Source: Pseudoblastomonas marina (lineage in GTDB: Bacteria > Pseudomonadota > Alphaproteobacteria > Sphingomonadales > Sphingomonadaceae). Taken from it: 64,000 nucleotides of DNA. Positions 11,128-19,933 of this stretch are shown piece after piece (positions within the stretch are counted from its first letter, which is position 1; every line of letters begins with the position of its first letter). A program made the translations under genes and the position numbers. Below the pieces are notes generated by a model. The model ran no database searches. It was given only the letters and a program-made list of their open reading frames with translations, and was not told the DNA's origin. The DNA lies in NCBI RefSeq assembly GCF_014641655.1, contig NZ_BMID01000001.1:980402-1044401 (forward strand), written 5' to 3'.

Positions 11128-12024
11128 TCACCCGCGCTTGCGCAGCCACAGGATCGACCAGTCGCCCTTCACCAGCCGACCCGCCAGCCGGAAGCCGTGC
11201 CAGCGATAGGCGCGGCGCACCGCGGCTTCCTGCGTTTCGAGCAGCCCCGCGAGCAGCACGTTCGCGCGCGGGGCGGTCACGCGGGCGAAATCGGGCGCGA
11301 GGTCGATCAGCGGCTGGGCGAGGATATTGGCGATCAGCAGGTCGTAGGGCGCGCGCACGAGAATCGCCGGATCATCGATCCCCGGCGCAATCACGGGGAG
11401 CACCTCGCCCGCGCTCGCGCCGAGCGGGATGTCGTTCTGCCGCGCGTTTTCCTCGATCACGCCGAGACACACCGGATCGATATCGGTCGCGGTGAAATCG
11501 GCCCGGGGCCACAGCGCGCGCGCGGCGAAGGCGAGCAGGCCGGTGCCGGTGCCGATGTCGGCGACGTCGCGTGCGACCACGCCGCTTCTCTTCATCGCGT
11601 CGAGCAGGGCGAGGCAGCCCGCGGTCGTCTCGTGATGCCCGGTGCCGAAGGCCTGCGCCGCGGGGATCACGAAATTGACCGCTTCGGGGTCCGGGTCGTG
11701 GTCGGGCGTGTGGACGTGGAAGCGGCCCGCGCGGATCGGGTCGAGCCCGCGCTGGCTTTCGGTCAGCCAGTCGGTCTCGGGCAGCTTCTCGACCGTGAAG
11801 TCGGGCGCGTCGCCGGCGAACAGCGCGGCAATCGCGGCGCGATCGGCCTTCGAGGGGTTGCGCGGCAGATAGGCGTCGAGCCGCCAGTCGTCGGGCTTGT
11901 CCTCGGCGATCTCGAACCCGGTGAGGACGATCTCGGGATCCCAGTCGAGCCGTTCTTCCTGCCGCGCGAGCGCGGCCTCGATCCAGGGCTTCCTGCCGAA
12001 GCCGGTGAGTTTCCAGCTGGCCAT
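11128..12024 (-). CDS. prmA: Ribosomal protein L11 methyltransferase
   Basis: PrmA is an S-adenosylmethionine-dependent enzyme that methylates ribosomal protein L11. The 298-residue product has the family N-terminal region and a class I methyltransferase core with VADIGTGTGLLAFAA as the SAM-binding motif and TDIDPVCL following it. The substrate-side signature PAAQAFGTGHHETT and the catalytic ANILAQPLIDLAP segment are both intact. The ATG at 12024 overlaps the stop of the upstream SDR gene by one base, indicating translational coupling. Confidence 0.93.
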   Translation of the reverse strand: MASWKLTGFGRKPWIEAALARQEERLDWDPEIVLTGFEIAEDKPDDWRLDAYLPRNPSKADRAAIAALFAGDAPDFTVEKLPETDWLTESQRGLDPIRAGRFHVHTPDHDPDPEAVNFVIPAAQAFGTGHHETTAGCLALLDAMKRSGVVARDVADIGTGTGLLAFAARALWPRADFTATDIDPVCLGVIEENARQNDIPLGASAGEVLPVIAPGIDDPAILVRAPYDLLIANILAQPLIDLAPDFARVTAPRANVLLAGLLETQEAAVRRAYRWHGFRLAGRLVKGDWSILWLRKRG

Positions 12025-12734
12025 CAGCGGACGTAGCTCGCGCCGTTGGCGTCGATCGTCGCGCCGGTCATGCTCGGCGGGGCGTCGAGCGCGCAAAAGG
12101 CGATGATCGCGGCCATTTCCTCGGGTTCGGCGACGCGGCCGAGCGGTATGTCGGCGAGCAGGCCCGGGCCGCCGCGGCTTTCGAGGTAATCGCCCGCCAT
12201 CGCGGTATCGGTGAATCCCGGCGTGATCGCGTAGCTGAGGATGTTTTCCGAGGCATAGGCGCGCGCGATCGTCTTGTGCATCGCCAGCATCCCGCCCTTG
12301 GCCGCGGCGTAGTGCCAATGCGCGGGGCTGTCGCCGCGATGCCCGGCGCGGCTCGCGACATGGACGATCCGCCCGCCCGCATTGCTGTCCTGCCAGTGCC
12401 GCACCGCATAGCGCGAGAGCTGCGCGGCGGCGGTCAGATTGATGCGGATGGTCTCTTCCCACCCGTCGAGCCATTCGATGTCCGAACGGTCGAGCGGATT
12501 GGGGTCGAAGAACCCGGCGTTGTTGATCAGCACGTCTATTTTTCCGCCGGCGCGCTCGAGCGCCTCTTCCCAAAGCAATTGCGGGGCCTGCGGGTCGGTC
12601 AGGTCGGCGCCGATCGTGTGTGGGTCGTGCGCTTTCGAGCCATGCCCGATAACGGTGCAGCCGCGCGCTTCGAGCGCGCTGCGCGCCGCGGCGCCGATCC
12701 CTCGCGAGGATCCGGTGAGGAGAATATTGGTCAT
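12024..12734 (-). CDS. Short-chain dehydrogenase/reductase
   Basis: A 236-residue NAD(P)-dependent oxidoreductase of the classical SDR type. The nucleotide-binding motif is TGSSRGIG near the N-terminus, NNAG is present at about residue 94, and the catalytic pair is YAAAK. The C-terminal MTGATIDANGASYV segment resembles FabG-type ketoacyl reductases, but substrate cannot be inferred. It heads the minus-strand prmA group and overlaps prmA by one base. The ATG at 12734 gives a standard SDR N-terminus. Confidence 0.88.
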   Translation of the reverse strand: MTNILLTGSSRGIGAAARSALEARGCTVIGHGSKAHDPHTIGADLTDPQAPQLLWEEALERAGGKIDVLINNAGFFDPNPLDRSDIEWLDGWEETIRINLTAAAQLSRYAVRHWQDSNAGGRIVHVASRAGHRGDSPAHWHYAAAKGGMLAMHKTIARAYASENILSYAITPGFTDTAMAGDYLESRGGPGLLADIPLGRVAEPEEMAAIIAFCALDAPPSMTGATIDANGASYVR

Positions 12735-12846
12735 GGCCGCGCGATAAACCGAGACATTGCCGATCACAATGATGTGCTTCCCCACCTTGCCTCGCGGCCT
12801 CATTCCTTTAAGGGACGGGCCAGAAATTCACGCGACAGGAAAGCCC

Positions 12847-13239
12847 ATGGCCGGAAGACCGCTCTCACCGCATCTGCAAATCTGGAAATGGGGTCCGCAC
12901 ATGCTGACCTCGATCCTCCACCGCGTCAGCGGGGACGGGCTCGCGCTGGTCGGCCTGCCCGTGCTGCTGTGGTGGCTCGGCGCGCTCGCCAGCGGGCCCG
13001 AGGCTTATGAGACCTTCGCGCTCGCCGCCTCCTCGCCGATCGGATACATCGTGCTGATCGGCCTGACCTGGGCGTTCTTCAACCATCTCGCATCGGGCCT
13101 GCGCCACTTCGTGCTCGATATCGGCGCGGGCTACGAACTCGATACCAACAAGACCTGGGCGATCGGGACCACCGTGATCGGCGTGGTCCTGACGATCGGC
13201 TTCTGGCTGGTCGTGCTCGCCAAGCAGGGAGTGCTCTGA
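12847..13239 (+). CDS. sdhC: Succinate dehydrogenase cytochrome b556 subunit
   Basis: SdhC is one of the two membrane anchors that bind haem b and ubiquinone in complex II. The 130-residue product starts with the family pattern RPLSPHLQIW, has the quinone-site segment SILHRVSGDGLA, three membrane spans, and the haem-ligand region NHLASGLRHFVLDIG. Its stop overlaps the sdhD ATG by one base. It opens the sdhCDA operon. Confidence 0.95.
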   Translation: MAGRPLSPHLQIWKWGPHMLTSILHRVSGDGLALVGLPVLLWWLGALASGPEAYETFALAASSPIGYIVLIGLTWAFFNHLASGLRHFVLDIGAGYELDTNKTWAIGTTVIGVVLTIGFWLVVLAKQGVL

Positions 13240-13625
13240 TGGCTCATGAAACCCCCATCGGCCGCGCGCGCGGCCTCGGCTCCGCCCATCACGGCACGCA
13301 TCACTGGCTGCTCCAACGCTTCACCGCGATCGGCAACCTCGTCGCGGTGCTGTTCCTCGTGATCAGCTTCCTGCTGCTCGACGATTACGGCTACGCCGGT
13401 TTCGCCAAGTGGGTCGCGAGCCCGTTGCCCGCGCTGGCGCTGTCGCTGCTGGTGATCTCGGTGTTCTGGCACGCGCGGCTCGGCCTGCAGGTGCTGGTCG
13501 AGGATTACGTGAACACCGCGGGCAACCGCTTCGCCCTCAATGCCCTTCTCAATATCGCGGCGTTTGCCGGCGCGGGTTTCGCGCTGATCAGCATCGCCCG
13601 CATCGTCTTCGCAGGAGCCGCCTGA
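13239..13625 (+). CDS. sdhD: Succinate dehydrogenase membrane anchor subunit
   Basis: SdhD is the second membrane anchor of complex II. The 128-residue protein has a polar head ([14 protein letters not shown]), three membrane spans and the expected [14 protein letters not shown] segment carrying the haem-region histidine. It overlaps sdhC by one base at its start and sdhA by one base at its end, so all three are tightly coupled translationally. Confidence 0.95.
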   Translation: MAHETPIGRARGLGSAHHGTHHWLLQRFTAIGNLVAVLFLVISFLLLDDYGYAGFAKWVASPLPALALSLLVISVFWHARLGLQVLVEDYVNTAGNRFALNALLNIAAFAGAGFALISIARIVFAGAA

Positions 13626-15454
13626 TGGCCGCAGCTGACACGTTCGAAATCGGCGGACGCGCCTACAACATCATCGACCACACCTACGACGTCGTCGTGG
13701 TCGGCGCGGGCGGATCGGGCCTGCGCGCGACGATGGGCGCGGCCGAGGCCGGGCTGAAGACCGCCAATATCTCGAAGGTCTTCCCGACCCGTTCGCACAC
13801 CGTGGCGGCGCAGGGCGGGATCGCTGCCTCGCTCGGAAACAACACGCCCGACCACTGGTCGTGGCACATGTACGATACCGTCAAGGGCTCCGACTGGCTC
13901 GGTGACCAGGACGCGATCGAATACATGGTGCGCGAGGCGCCGCACGCGGTCTACGAACTCGAGCACGCGGGCGTGCCGTTCAGCCGCAACGATGACGGCA
14001 CGATCTACCAGCGCCCGTTCGGCGGCCACATGCAGAACATGGGCGAGGGCCCGCCGGTTCAGCGTACCTGCGCCGCGGCGGACCGCACGGGGCATGCCAT
14101 GCTCCACGCGCTCTACCAGCAGAGCCTCAAATACGACGCCGATTTCTTCATCGAATATTTCGCGATCGACCTGATCATGAAGGACGGCAAGTGCGTTGGC
14201 GTGATCGCGATGTGCCTCGACGACGGGACGATCCACCGCTTCCGCGCGCAGGGCGTGGTGCTGGCGACTGGCGGCTACGGCCGCTGCTACTACACCGCCA
14301 CCAGCGCGCACACCTGCACCGGCGACGGCGGCGGCATGGTGCTGCGCCAGGGGCTCCCGCTGCAGGACATGGAATTTGTCCAGTTCCACCCGACCGGGAT
14401 CTACGGCGCGGGCGTGCTGATCACCGAAGGCGCGCGCGGCGAGGGCGGCTACCTCACCAATTCCGAGGGCGAGCGCTTCATGGAGCGGTATGCGCCGAGC
14501 GCGAAGGACCTCGCCAGCCGCGACGTGGTATCGCGCTCGATGGCGCTCGAAATGCGCGAGGGACGCGGCGTGGGCGCCGATGGCGACCACATCTACCTCC
14601 ACCTCGACCATATCGATCCCAAGGTGCTGGCCGAGCGCCTGCCGGGCATCACAGAGAGCGGCAAGATCTTCGCCGGCGTCGACCTCACGCGCCAGCCGCT
14701 GCCGGTCACCCCGACCGTGCATTACAACATGGGCGGCATCCCCTGTAACTATCACGGAGAGGTGATCGCGGGCGATCCCAACGATCCGGAAAAGATCGTC
14801 CCCGGCCTGTTCGCAGTGGGCGAGGCGGCGTGCGTTTCGGTCCACGGCGCGAACCGCCTCGGCTCGAACTCACTGATCGACCTCGTGGTGTTCGGCCGCG
14901 CCACCGGTTTCCGGCTCAAGGAAACCATCAAGAGCGGCGCGAACCAGGACGAGCTCCCGACCGACAGCGCCGAGATGGCGCTCACCCGGCTCGACCATTT
15001 CCGCCATGCCGACGGCAGTTCGCCGACCGCCCGCGTGCGCGAGGAAATGCAGAAGGCGATGCAGGCGCATTGCGCGGTGTTCCGCGACAGCGCGCTGCTG
15101 TCCGAGGGCGTCGAGAAGCTCAAGCAGGTCAACAAGCGCATGGAGGACATCCATGTCTCCGACCGCTCGCTGATCTGGAACAGCGACCTCGTCGAGACGC
15201 TCGAGCTCGACAACCTCATGGCGCAGGCCAACGTGACCATCGCGAGCGCCGAGAACCGCAAGGAAAGCCGCGGCGCCCACGCGCACGAGGATTTCCCCGA
15301 GCGCGACGACGCCAAGTGGATGAAGCACACCATCGCCACCTTCGACGGCTGGGGCGGCAAGGGCGGCAAGGTCGATATCGGCTACCGCCCGGTGCACGAG
15401 TTCACGCTGACCGACGACATCAAGTATATCGAGCCGAAGAAGCGGGTGTATTGA
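13625..15454 (+). CDS. sdhA: Succinate dehydrogenase flavoprotein subunit
   Basis: SdhA is the catalytic subunit that oxidises succinate to fumarate with covalently bound FAD. The 609-residue product shows the dinucleotide-binding motif [11 protein letters not shown], the FAD-attachment histidine in [12 protein letters not shown], the active-site [11 protein letters not shown] and GEGGYLTN segments, and the [18 protein letters not shown] signature. Length is typical. The usual partner sdhB does not follow; the next gene is an unrelated membrane protein. Confidence 0.97.
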   Translation: MAAADTFEIGGRAYNIIDHTYDVVVVGAGGSGLRATMGAAEAGLKTANISKVFPTRSHTVAAQGGIAASLGNNTPDHWSWHMYDTVKGSDWLGDQDAIEYMVREAPHAVYELEHAGVPFSRNDDGTIYQRPFGGHMQNMGEGPPVQRTCAAADRTGHAMLHALYQQSLKYDADFFIEYFAIDLIMKDGKCVGVIAMCLDDGTIHRFRAQGVVLATGGYGRCYYTATSAHTCTGDGGGMVLRQGLPLQDMEFVQFHPTGIYGAGVLITEGARGEGGYLTNSEGERFMERYAPSAKDLASRDVVSRSMALEMREGRGVGADGDHIYLHLDHIDPKVLAERLPGITESGKIFAGVDLTRQPLPVTPTVHYNMGGIPCNYHGEVIAGDPNDPEKIVPGLFAVGEAACVSVHGANRLGSNSLIDLVVFGRATGFRLKETIKSGANQDELPTDSAEMALTRLDHFRHADGSSPTARVREEMQKAMQAHCAVFRDSALLSEGVEKLKQVNKRMEDIHVSDRSLIWNSDLVETLELDNLMAQANVTIASAENRKESRGAHAHEDFPERDDAKWMKHTIATFDGWGGKGGKVDIGYRPVHEFTLTDDIKYIEPKKRVY

Positions 15455-15488
15455 GCTGGAACCGAAGGGCGGGGAAAATCAGCTCGGC

Positions 15489-16205
15489 TTGAGGCGTTCG
15501 CCGCGGTTCGGTTGGCCCGGGATCAAGGACGAGCTGGCCGAAATGGGCTGGGCCGCGGGAATCGCGTTCTATACGCCGATCCTTGTTTTCCTCCCGCTTC
15601 TGCTATGGTTGGAATGGGCCGAGTTACCTGACACCGAAATCGTCTATGCGCCGTCCTCTGGCGTATGGGCCGCGGGCGGTTTCCTCGTCTTTGTGACGTC
15701 GATCGTCGCCGGTGTCTCGATCTACCGCTGGTGCGAAACCAAGTTATCCGAGCTGCGCTCGTTCTTCGTCGCCGCCGTGATGTGGTTCGCCTGGGTCTTC
15801 AGCGGCTGGCTGCTCCTCAGCGTCGCGGACACCATCGAGCGGGTTCGGGCTTACTTCCCGGCAGATCAGGTTGAGCGTTTCGAGGGCTACGTCTCGATCT
15901 CCCGCGCGTATTTCAGTGAAGGATATAAGCACAAGAAGGATGGTTGGATCGTCCAGACCAGCCCCGTCTTCCTCATCATGGACATCACCGAGAACGACTT
16001 CCGCTATATGTTGGACAACGCCCCCGCAGGTATGGTGAAGGATGGCGGCACGGAGATTTCGAGCCGCGGCCATTTTTGTGCTTTGATGTCGTTCGAACGC
16101 GGACCCCGCGCCCTTCGAATTCTGAACAGTGGACGCAAGCCGCTGGAAATGGGAAGTGTCGTGGAATGCCCCGAGGACGTCGAAAAGGTACCGCTGGCTC
16201 GTTGA
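15489..16205 (+). CDS. Hypothetical membrane protein
   Basis: A 238-residue protein I do not recognise. Three hydrophobic segments occupy about residues 21-42, 57-77 and 90-112, followed by a polar C-terminal domain of about 120 residues (DITENDFRYMLDNAPAG and GHFCALMSFERGPRALRILNSGR). Start is uncertain: a TTG at 15489 is the longest form and an ATG codes for Met19. Composition is less GC-rich than sdhA. It sits where sdhB is expected, which suggests an insertion or rearrangement after sdhA. Confidence 0.6.
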   Translation: MRRSPRFGWPGIKDELAEMGWAAGIAFYTPILVFLPLLLWLEWAELPDTEIVYAPSSGVWAAGGFLVFVTSIVAGVSIYRWCETKLSELRSFFVAAVMWFAWVFSGWLLLSVADTIERVRAYFPADQVERFEGYVSISRAYFSEGYKHKKDGWIVQTSPVFLIMDITENDFRYMLDNAPAGMVKDGGTEISSRGHFCALMSFERGPRALRILNSGRKPLEMGSVVECPEDVEKVPLAR

Positions 16206-16207
16206 CC

Positions 16208-17086
16208 ATGGCGCTTGGAAGCGCTGCGTGCGCGGTTGCGGTGGGCCTCGCCCTCACATCGTGCAGCCCTAAAATGGCGCCTTCGCGACCCCCCGCCGGA
16301 TTACGGGTGGATCCGTTCTACACGCAATACGTGCCCGCCGCGGGCATTCCGGTCCTGTCGTCGAACCGCGTCTCGTCCGACGCGCTGTTCGCCGCGCGCG
16401 ACATGATTGCCGCGATGCTGATCGATCGGCCCGATCTCGCGCAGTGGCTGGCGGCGAACGACTATCGCGTCGCGATCATGGCCGAGGACGAGGCGATCAC
16501 CGACCTTCCCGAGAATCGCGGTTGGACCAAGCCGGGGCCCGACGATCCGCGGCTGACGCGCTGCGAGCGCAAGCATTACGATGCGCGGATCGGCGCACTC
16601 TCCGATCGCCAGTACTGGAACGCGCGGGTGCGCGGGATCGGCGGCAAGCGTGCGGTCGCGGCGGAGGAGGACGTGCTAGGCCTGCGGAGCTCGCGTTATT
16701 GGGGCGAGACGATCCTCGTCCACGAATTCGCGCATGGCGTGCACGATGCGATCCGCGCGGTCGATCCGGCGCTCGCGGCCGATATCGACGCCGCCTATGC
16801 CGCCGCGCTCGCCGACAGGCTGTGGTACCAGGAGTACGCCACCACCACGGTCGAGGAATATTGGGCCGAGGGCACACAGTTCTGGTTCAATTCGAACCGC
16901 CTCGCGGTGATGGACGGCACGCGCGTGCTCGATCACGAGGACCTGCGCGCCTACGACCCGCGCCTCTACCGCGTGCTCGCGCGGGCCTATGGCAGCGGTC
17001 ACCGGCTCGAAGGCGATCCGTTCTATCTGAGCGAGGCGCGCGTTCCCCCGGGGCCGATCCCCGAGAACACCGCCGAGGTCTGCTAG
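16208..17086 (+). CDS. Lipoprotein zinc metallopeptidase-like protein
   Basis: A 292-residue predicted lipoprotein with lipobox LTSC at about residues 16-19. The zinc motif HEFAH (HExxH) lies near the middle, in ETILVHEFAHGVHD, and a downstream acidic stretch VEEYWAEGTQFWFN offers a third glutamate ligand. The arrangement resembles a scattered family of secreted HExxH proteins with an EYWAE motif, related to fungal conidiation protein 13. Substrate is unknown. ATG 16208 begins two bases after the preceding stop; that gene and this one appear to be one transcript. Confidence 0.75.
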   Translation: MALGSAACAVAVGLALTSCSPKMAPSRPPAGLRVDPFYTQYVPAAGIPVLSSNRVSSDALFAARDMIAAMLIDRPDLAQWLAANDYRVAIMAEDEAITDLPENRGWTKPGPDDPRLTRCERKHYDARIGALSDRQYWNARVRGIGGKRAVAAEEDVLGLRSSRYWGETILVHEFAHGVHDAIRAVDPALAADIDAAYAAALADRLWYQEYATTTVEEYWAEGTQFWFNSNRLAVMDGTRVLDHEDLRAYDPRLYRVLARAYGSGHRLEGDPFYLSEARVPPGPIPENTAEVC

Positions 17087-17095
17087 TCCGTCGGC

Positions 17096-17530
17096 TCAGG
17101 CCGCGTTGGCGGCAAGTCGGCGCAGCACCGCGTTGCGATCGGCGGTAATGTCAGCGAGCGTGTACTTGTCGAGATGCGCGAGGAAGGCCTCGAGCGCGCC
17201 GCCGAGCGCGGGCTTGAGCCCGCAGGCGCCGTCGATCGCGCAATCGGCCTTGCCACCCATGCAGGCGACGAACCCCTCGAAATGTTCGAGCTTGCGCACC
17301 ACCGCCCCGACATTGATCCGCTCGGCCGGGTGCGCGAGCCGCAAGCCCCCGCCGCGCCCGCGCTGGGTCTCGATATAGCCCGCCGCCGCGAGGTCCTGCG
17401 CGACCTTGGCGAGATGGTTGCGCGAGATCGCGTAGCGCTCGGCGATCCAGTCGATCGAGACGGTATCGTCGCAGACGGCGAGCGCCATCATCATGCGCAG
17501 GGCGTAATCGGTGCGGAGGTTGAGCTGCAT
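17096..17530 (-). CDS. nsrR: Rrf2-family nitric oxide-sensing repressor NsrR
   Basis: NsrR is an iron-sulphur transcription factor that releases DNA on exposure to nitric oxide. The 144-residue protein has an Rrf2 winged helix-turn-helix (SISRNHLAKV-type recognition helix near residue 36) and the three cluster cysteines Cys90, Cys97 and Cys103 in the NsrR spacing. The divergent gene is a truncated haemoglobin, and two NsrR-like palindromes fill the shared intergenic gap. This context makes NsrR more likely than IscR or RirA. Confidence 0.88.
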   Translation of the reverse strand: MQLNLRTDYALRMMMALAVCDDTVSIDWIAERYAISRNHLAKVAQDLAAAGYIETQRGRGGGLRLAHPAERINVGAVVRKLEHFEGFVACMGGKADCAIDGACGLKPALGGALEAFLAHLDKYTLADITADRNAVLRRLAANAA

Positions 17531-17531
17531 A

Positions 17532-17556
17532 AAAGAGGTATATTGAATATTGCTTT
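17532..17556. promoter_or_regulatory. NsrR-like operator 1
   Basis: An imperfect 25-base palindrome with outer AAAG/CTTT arms and inner TAT/ATA arms, next to the nsrR ATG. The pattern AAG-n3-TAT around an AT-rich centre is close to the known NsrR consensus of two 11-base half sites. It would cover the nsrR start region and suggests autorepression. Confidence 0.6.
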
Positions 17557-17572
17557 TTATCGCAAGTGCCGT

Positions 17573-17595
17573 AAGGGGTATATCAAATACCTGTT
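17573..17595. promoter_or_regulatory. NsrR-like operator 2
   Basis: A second palindrome with perfect GGTAT (17577-17581) and ATACC (17587-17591) arms separated by five bases, extended by AAG and an imperfect CTG-T-T flank. It lies 18 bases before the truncated haemoglobin ATG and resembles operator 1, as expected for repression of the haemoglobin operon. Confidence 0.65.
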
Positions 17596-17613
17596 AACGA
17601 GTCGGAGCGATCG

Positions 17614-18093
17614 ATGCCTGCAATACGCGAACGGACCCGCAGCGAAGTGCTGCAGGCGCGCAAGGCGAAGCGCGCGCAGGCCGAGGCGCTGGGAGTGGAC
17701 GAGGCCTTCGTTTCGCGGATGGTCGAGGCCTTCTACGCCGCGGTAAGGGCGGACGAAATGCTCGGGCCGATCTTCGCCGAGCGGATCGAGGACTGGCCCG
17801 TCCACCTCGAGCGGATGAAGCGGTTCTGGCGCTCGATCCTGTTCAACAGCGGCGAGTTCTCGGGCAACCCGATGCAGAAACACCTCGCCATTCCCGGGCT
17901 CGAGCAGCGCCATTTCGCCCGCTGGCTCGAGCTTTTCTACGACACGCTACGCAGCCTCGAACGCGATCCCGGCGGCACCTCGCTGGTCGCCGGTCGCGCC
18001 CGTTCCATCGCCGACAGCCTGCTCACCGGGATCGCCGTCAACCGCGACGGCCTGTCGGGCTCCAGTGCCGGAAAGGACCTCCCGCATGTTTGA
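17614..18093 (+). CDS. Group III truncated haemoglobin
   Basis: A 159-residue haem protein of the truncated globin family. The globin core runs from about residue 28 to 125, with the typical FYAAVRADEMLGPIF opening, the RFWRSILFNSG segment and the proximal histidine in EQRHFARWLELF. Group III members usually handle nitric oxide or oxygen chemistry. It is the first gene of a three-gene overlapping run opposite nsrR, and its promoter carries an NsrR-like palindrome, so nitric oxide detoxification is the likely role. Confidence 0.88.
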   Translation: MPAIRERTRSEVLQARKAKRAQAEALGVDEAFVSRMVEAFYAAVRADEMLGPIFAERIEDWPVHLERMKRFWRSILFNSGEFSGNPMQKHLAIPGLEQRHFARWLELFYDTLRSLERDPGGTSLVAGRARSIADSLLTGIAVNRDGLSGSSAGKDLPHV

Positions 18094-18529
18094 AGACCGC
18101 CATTTCGAATTCGACGAAAGCACCGCGACCGAGATCCACGCGGTCGATGCGCTGGTGACGCCTGTCGCCGCCCCGCCGGTCGCGCCCGCCAACCAGGGCT
18201 TCCAGCTGCCGGCGCGGGTCTGGCTCGCGATGCTCGGCTGCTACGCGGCGTTCTTCACCGCGCTGGCGATCGCGACCTCAGCGAGCGGGAAGGCGCTGTT
18301 CGCGATCGCGATCTCGGTGCTCTACACGGCAATCTATTTCGGTGTCGCCCGGATCGGCGCGGCGCAGGCGGGGCCCGAGGCGCAATCGCCGCTCGACTGC
18401 GGCGAGCCGCTGCAGACCTGGACCGGCCCGATGGATGCGATCTCGGTCTATGCGCAGATCCTGATCGTCCCGCTCGCGGTCGCCGGTTTCGGGATCGGCG
18501 TCGCCGTCATCGCACTGGTGACCGCATGA
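18086..18529 (+). CDS. Small membrane protein in the NsrR cluster
   Basis: A 147-residue protein with a polar N-terminal half (MFEDRHFEFDES) and three hydrophobic segments after residue 45. I do not recognise a family. ATG 18086 overlaps the haemoglobin stop by eight bases, with GGAAAGGA upstream, and its own stop overlaps the DUF1971 gene by four bases. This tight packing places it in the putative nitric oxide response operon. Confidence 0.7.
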   Translation: MFEDRHFEFDESTATEIHAVDALVTPVAAPPVAPANQGFQLPARVWLAMLGCYAAFFTALAIATSASGKALFAIAISVLYTAIYFGVARIGAAQAGPEAQSPLDCGEPLQTWTGPMDAISVYAQILIVPLAVAGFGIGVAVIALVTA

Positions 18530-18801
18530 GTACGCCCGCGCTCGATATTTATCACACCATCGGTCCGTTCGATCGCGCGTCGGTGCCCGAGGGACTGCTG
18601 CGCGAGCACAGCCTCAAACCGGGGACCTGGGGCAGGATCACCGTGCTCTCGGGCAGCGTCGGGCTGGCGTGGGACGATGATGCGGACGAGGCGGTCGAGC
18701 TGGGCGAGGGCGACACGCTGGTGATCCCGCCGCTAAGGCCGCACCACCTCGTTCCGACGGGCGCGTTCGAACTGACGATAGATTTCCTGCGCGAAGCGTA
18801 A
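18526..18801 (+). CDS. DUF1971 cupin protein (YeaR/TehB-like)
   Basis: A 91-residue single-cupin protein. The pattern PEGLLREHSLKPGTWGRI plus LVIPPLRPHHLVPTG matches the DUF1971 family that includes Escherichia coli YeaR and the extra domain of some TehB proteins. In E. coli yeaR is induced by nitrate and controlled by NsrR, which agrees with the position here at the end of a haemoglobin operon next to nsrR. Molecular function is not established. The start overlaps the preceding stop in an ATGA arrangement. Confidence 0.82.
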   Translation: MSTPALDIYHTIGPFDRASVPEGLLREHSLKPGTWGRITVLSGSVGLAWDDDADEAVELGEGDTLVIPPLRPHHLVPTGAFELTIDFLREA

Positions 18802-18828
18802 TCCAGTCGGCGGTTCTGTCGGGCCGCT

Positions 18829-19404
18829 TTAGATCACCCCGCCGATCAGGCCGCGCTCGGCGGCTTCTTCGCAGGTGATGTACCAATTGTCGGGCGCCTT
18901 CTCGCGCAATTCCTCGAAGTCGACCTCCGACCCGTCGACGATCGCGCGGAAGCCGTCTTCCTCGATCGTGATCGAGTGCTCGATCTCGTTGAGCGCGGCC
19001 TTGAGCTGCGCGGTGCAGCTGCGCAGGGGGCCCGAAAGGTTGATCGTGCGGGTGATCTGGCGCTCGTGCAGCAGCAGGCTCGTCCCCTCGGTCATGAAGC
19101 GACAGTCGATCGGGAACCCCGCCATGAAGGTCGCCCCGGCCGAATAGACCGCCGCCTTGCCGAGGAAATAGAGCGTCCGGCCCGTTTCGGCGATCAGCCG
19201 GACATCGGCCGCCATCGCGCGCGCGATCTCGGGATTGCCGCCGAGCGTGGTGATCGCGATCGTCAGCGGCCCGTCGCCCGGCGCGGCGGACAGCTGGTTG
19301 CGAAATTCGTCGTACATCGCCTCGTCGACGCTCCCGACGAGCCGCAATTGCGGCGAAGTCAGCACGTTCTGCCGATGATCGGTGGTCTGGTTGTCGCGTG
19401 CCAC
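18829..19404 (-). CDS. ClpP-like serine protease
   Basis: A divergent member of the ClpP/crotonase fold. The 191-residue product has a plausible triad: Ser88 in AVYSAGATF, His113 in LLLHERQ, and the aspartate in APDNWYIT before the EEAAERGLIGGVI end that mimics the ClpP C-terminus. No clpX lies nearby, and the Ser motif differs from the GQAASMG of housekeeping ClpP, so this is a paralogue. The GTG at 19404 has a strong AGGAGGA ribosome-binding site; a longer form starting at 19473 lacks such support. It diverges from the blaI-like operon. Confidence 0.82.
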   Translation of the reverse strand: MARDNQTTDHRQNVLTSPQLRLVGSVDEAMYDEFRNQLSAAPGDGPLTIAITTLGGNPEIARAMAADVRLIAETGRTLYFLGKAAVYSAGATFMAGFPIDCRFMTEGTSLLLHERQITRTINLSGPLRSCTAQLKAALNEIEHSITIEEDGFRAIVDGSEVDFEELREKAPDNWYITCEEAAERGLIGGVI

Positions 19405-19488
19405 GGGTTCCTCCTGCTGTCGTTGCAACAGGCTGGGGCGGGGCAGCGTTCCGTGTCGTTTGCAGAAAACCATGCACCGTTTGGCTGT

Positions 19489-19500
19489 TTACATTCGTAA
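19489..19500. promoter_or_regulatory. BlaI-like operator, distal copy
   Basis: TTACATTCGTAA is an inverted repeat (TTAC, four bases, GTAA). It resembles the TACA/TGTA dyads bound by BlaI/MecI repressors and lies in the divergent gap between the ClpP-like gene and the BlaI-family gene. Confidence 0.5.
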
Positions 19501-19509
19501 TCATTGCAA

Positions 19510-19521
19510 TTACACCTGTAA
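19510..19521. promoter_or_regulatory. BlaI-like operator, proximal copy
   Basis: TTACACCTGTAA has perfect TTACA and TGTAA arms two bases apart, the classic core of BlaI/MecI operators. It sits 21 bases centre-to-centre from the distal copy, two helical turns, and 25 bases before the regulator's ATG. Autoregulation is likely. Confidence 0.68.
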
Positions 19522-19546
19522 ACGAATCGCAGCAAGGGAGAGAGGC

Positions 19547-19933
19547 ATGTCCTCCAACGCCGACACCAACGAACGGATTTCCGAAGCCGAGCACGCGGTG
19601 ATGGAAGTATTGTGGGAAAAATCCCCGCGTACCGCCGCCGAAGTGTGCGAGGAAGTCTGCCAGCGGCGCGACTGGTCGATCGCCACCGTCAAGACGCTGC
19701 TGTCGAGGCTGGTGTCGAAGAACGCGCTCGCGACCGAGCCCGACGGCCGCCGCTTTCTCTACCGCCCGCTGCTCGAACGCGGCGATTATCGCACCAGCGA
19801 ATCGCGCCGCCTGGTCGACCGGCTGTTCGGCGGCCGCGCCGCGCCGCTGGTCGCGCACCTGGCCGAGGCCGAAGCGCTGACCGATGACGATATCGCCGAG
19901 ATCGAGAAGCTTCTGAAGGAGATGAAGGCATGA
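19547..19933 (+). CDS. BlaI/MecI/CopY-family repressor
   Basis: A 128-residue winged-helix repressor. The opening ISEAEHAVMEVLWEKSPRTAAEV and the recognition region TVKTLLSRLVSKNAL are typical of the BlaI family, as is the C-terminal dimerisation helix ending EIEKLLKEMKA. A good AAGGGAGAGAGG site precedes ATG 19547. Its stop overlaps the M56 peptidase start in an ATGA junction, giving the standard blaI-blaR order. Two TTAC..GTAA dyads upstream are its likely targets. No beta-lactamase follows directly, so the regulon is probably something else. Confidence 0.9.
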   Translation: MSSNADTNERISEAEHAVMEVLWEKSPRTAAEVCEEVCQRRDWSIATVKTLLSRLVSKNALATEPDGRRFLYRPLLERGDYRTSESRRLVDRLFGGRAAPLVAHLAEAEALTDDDIAEIEKLLKEMKA

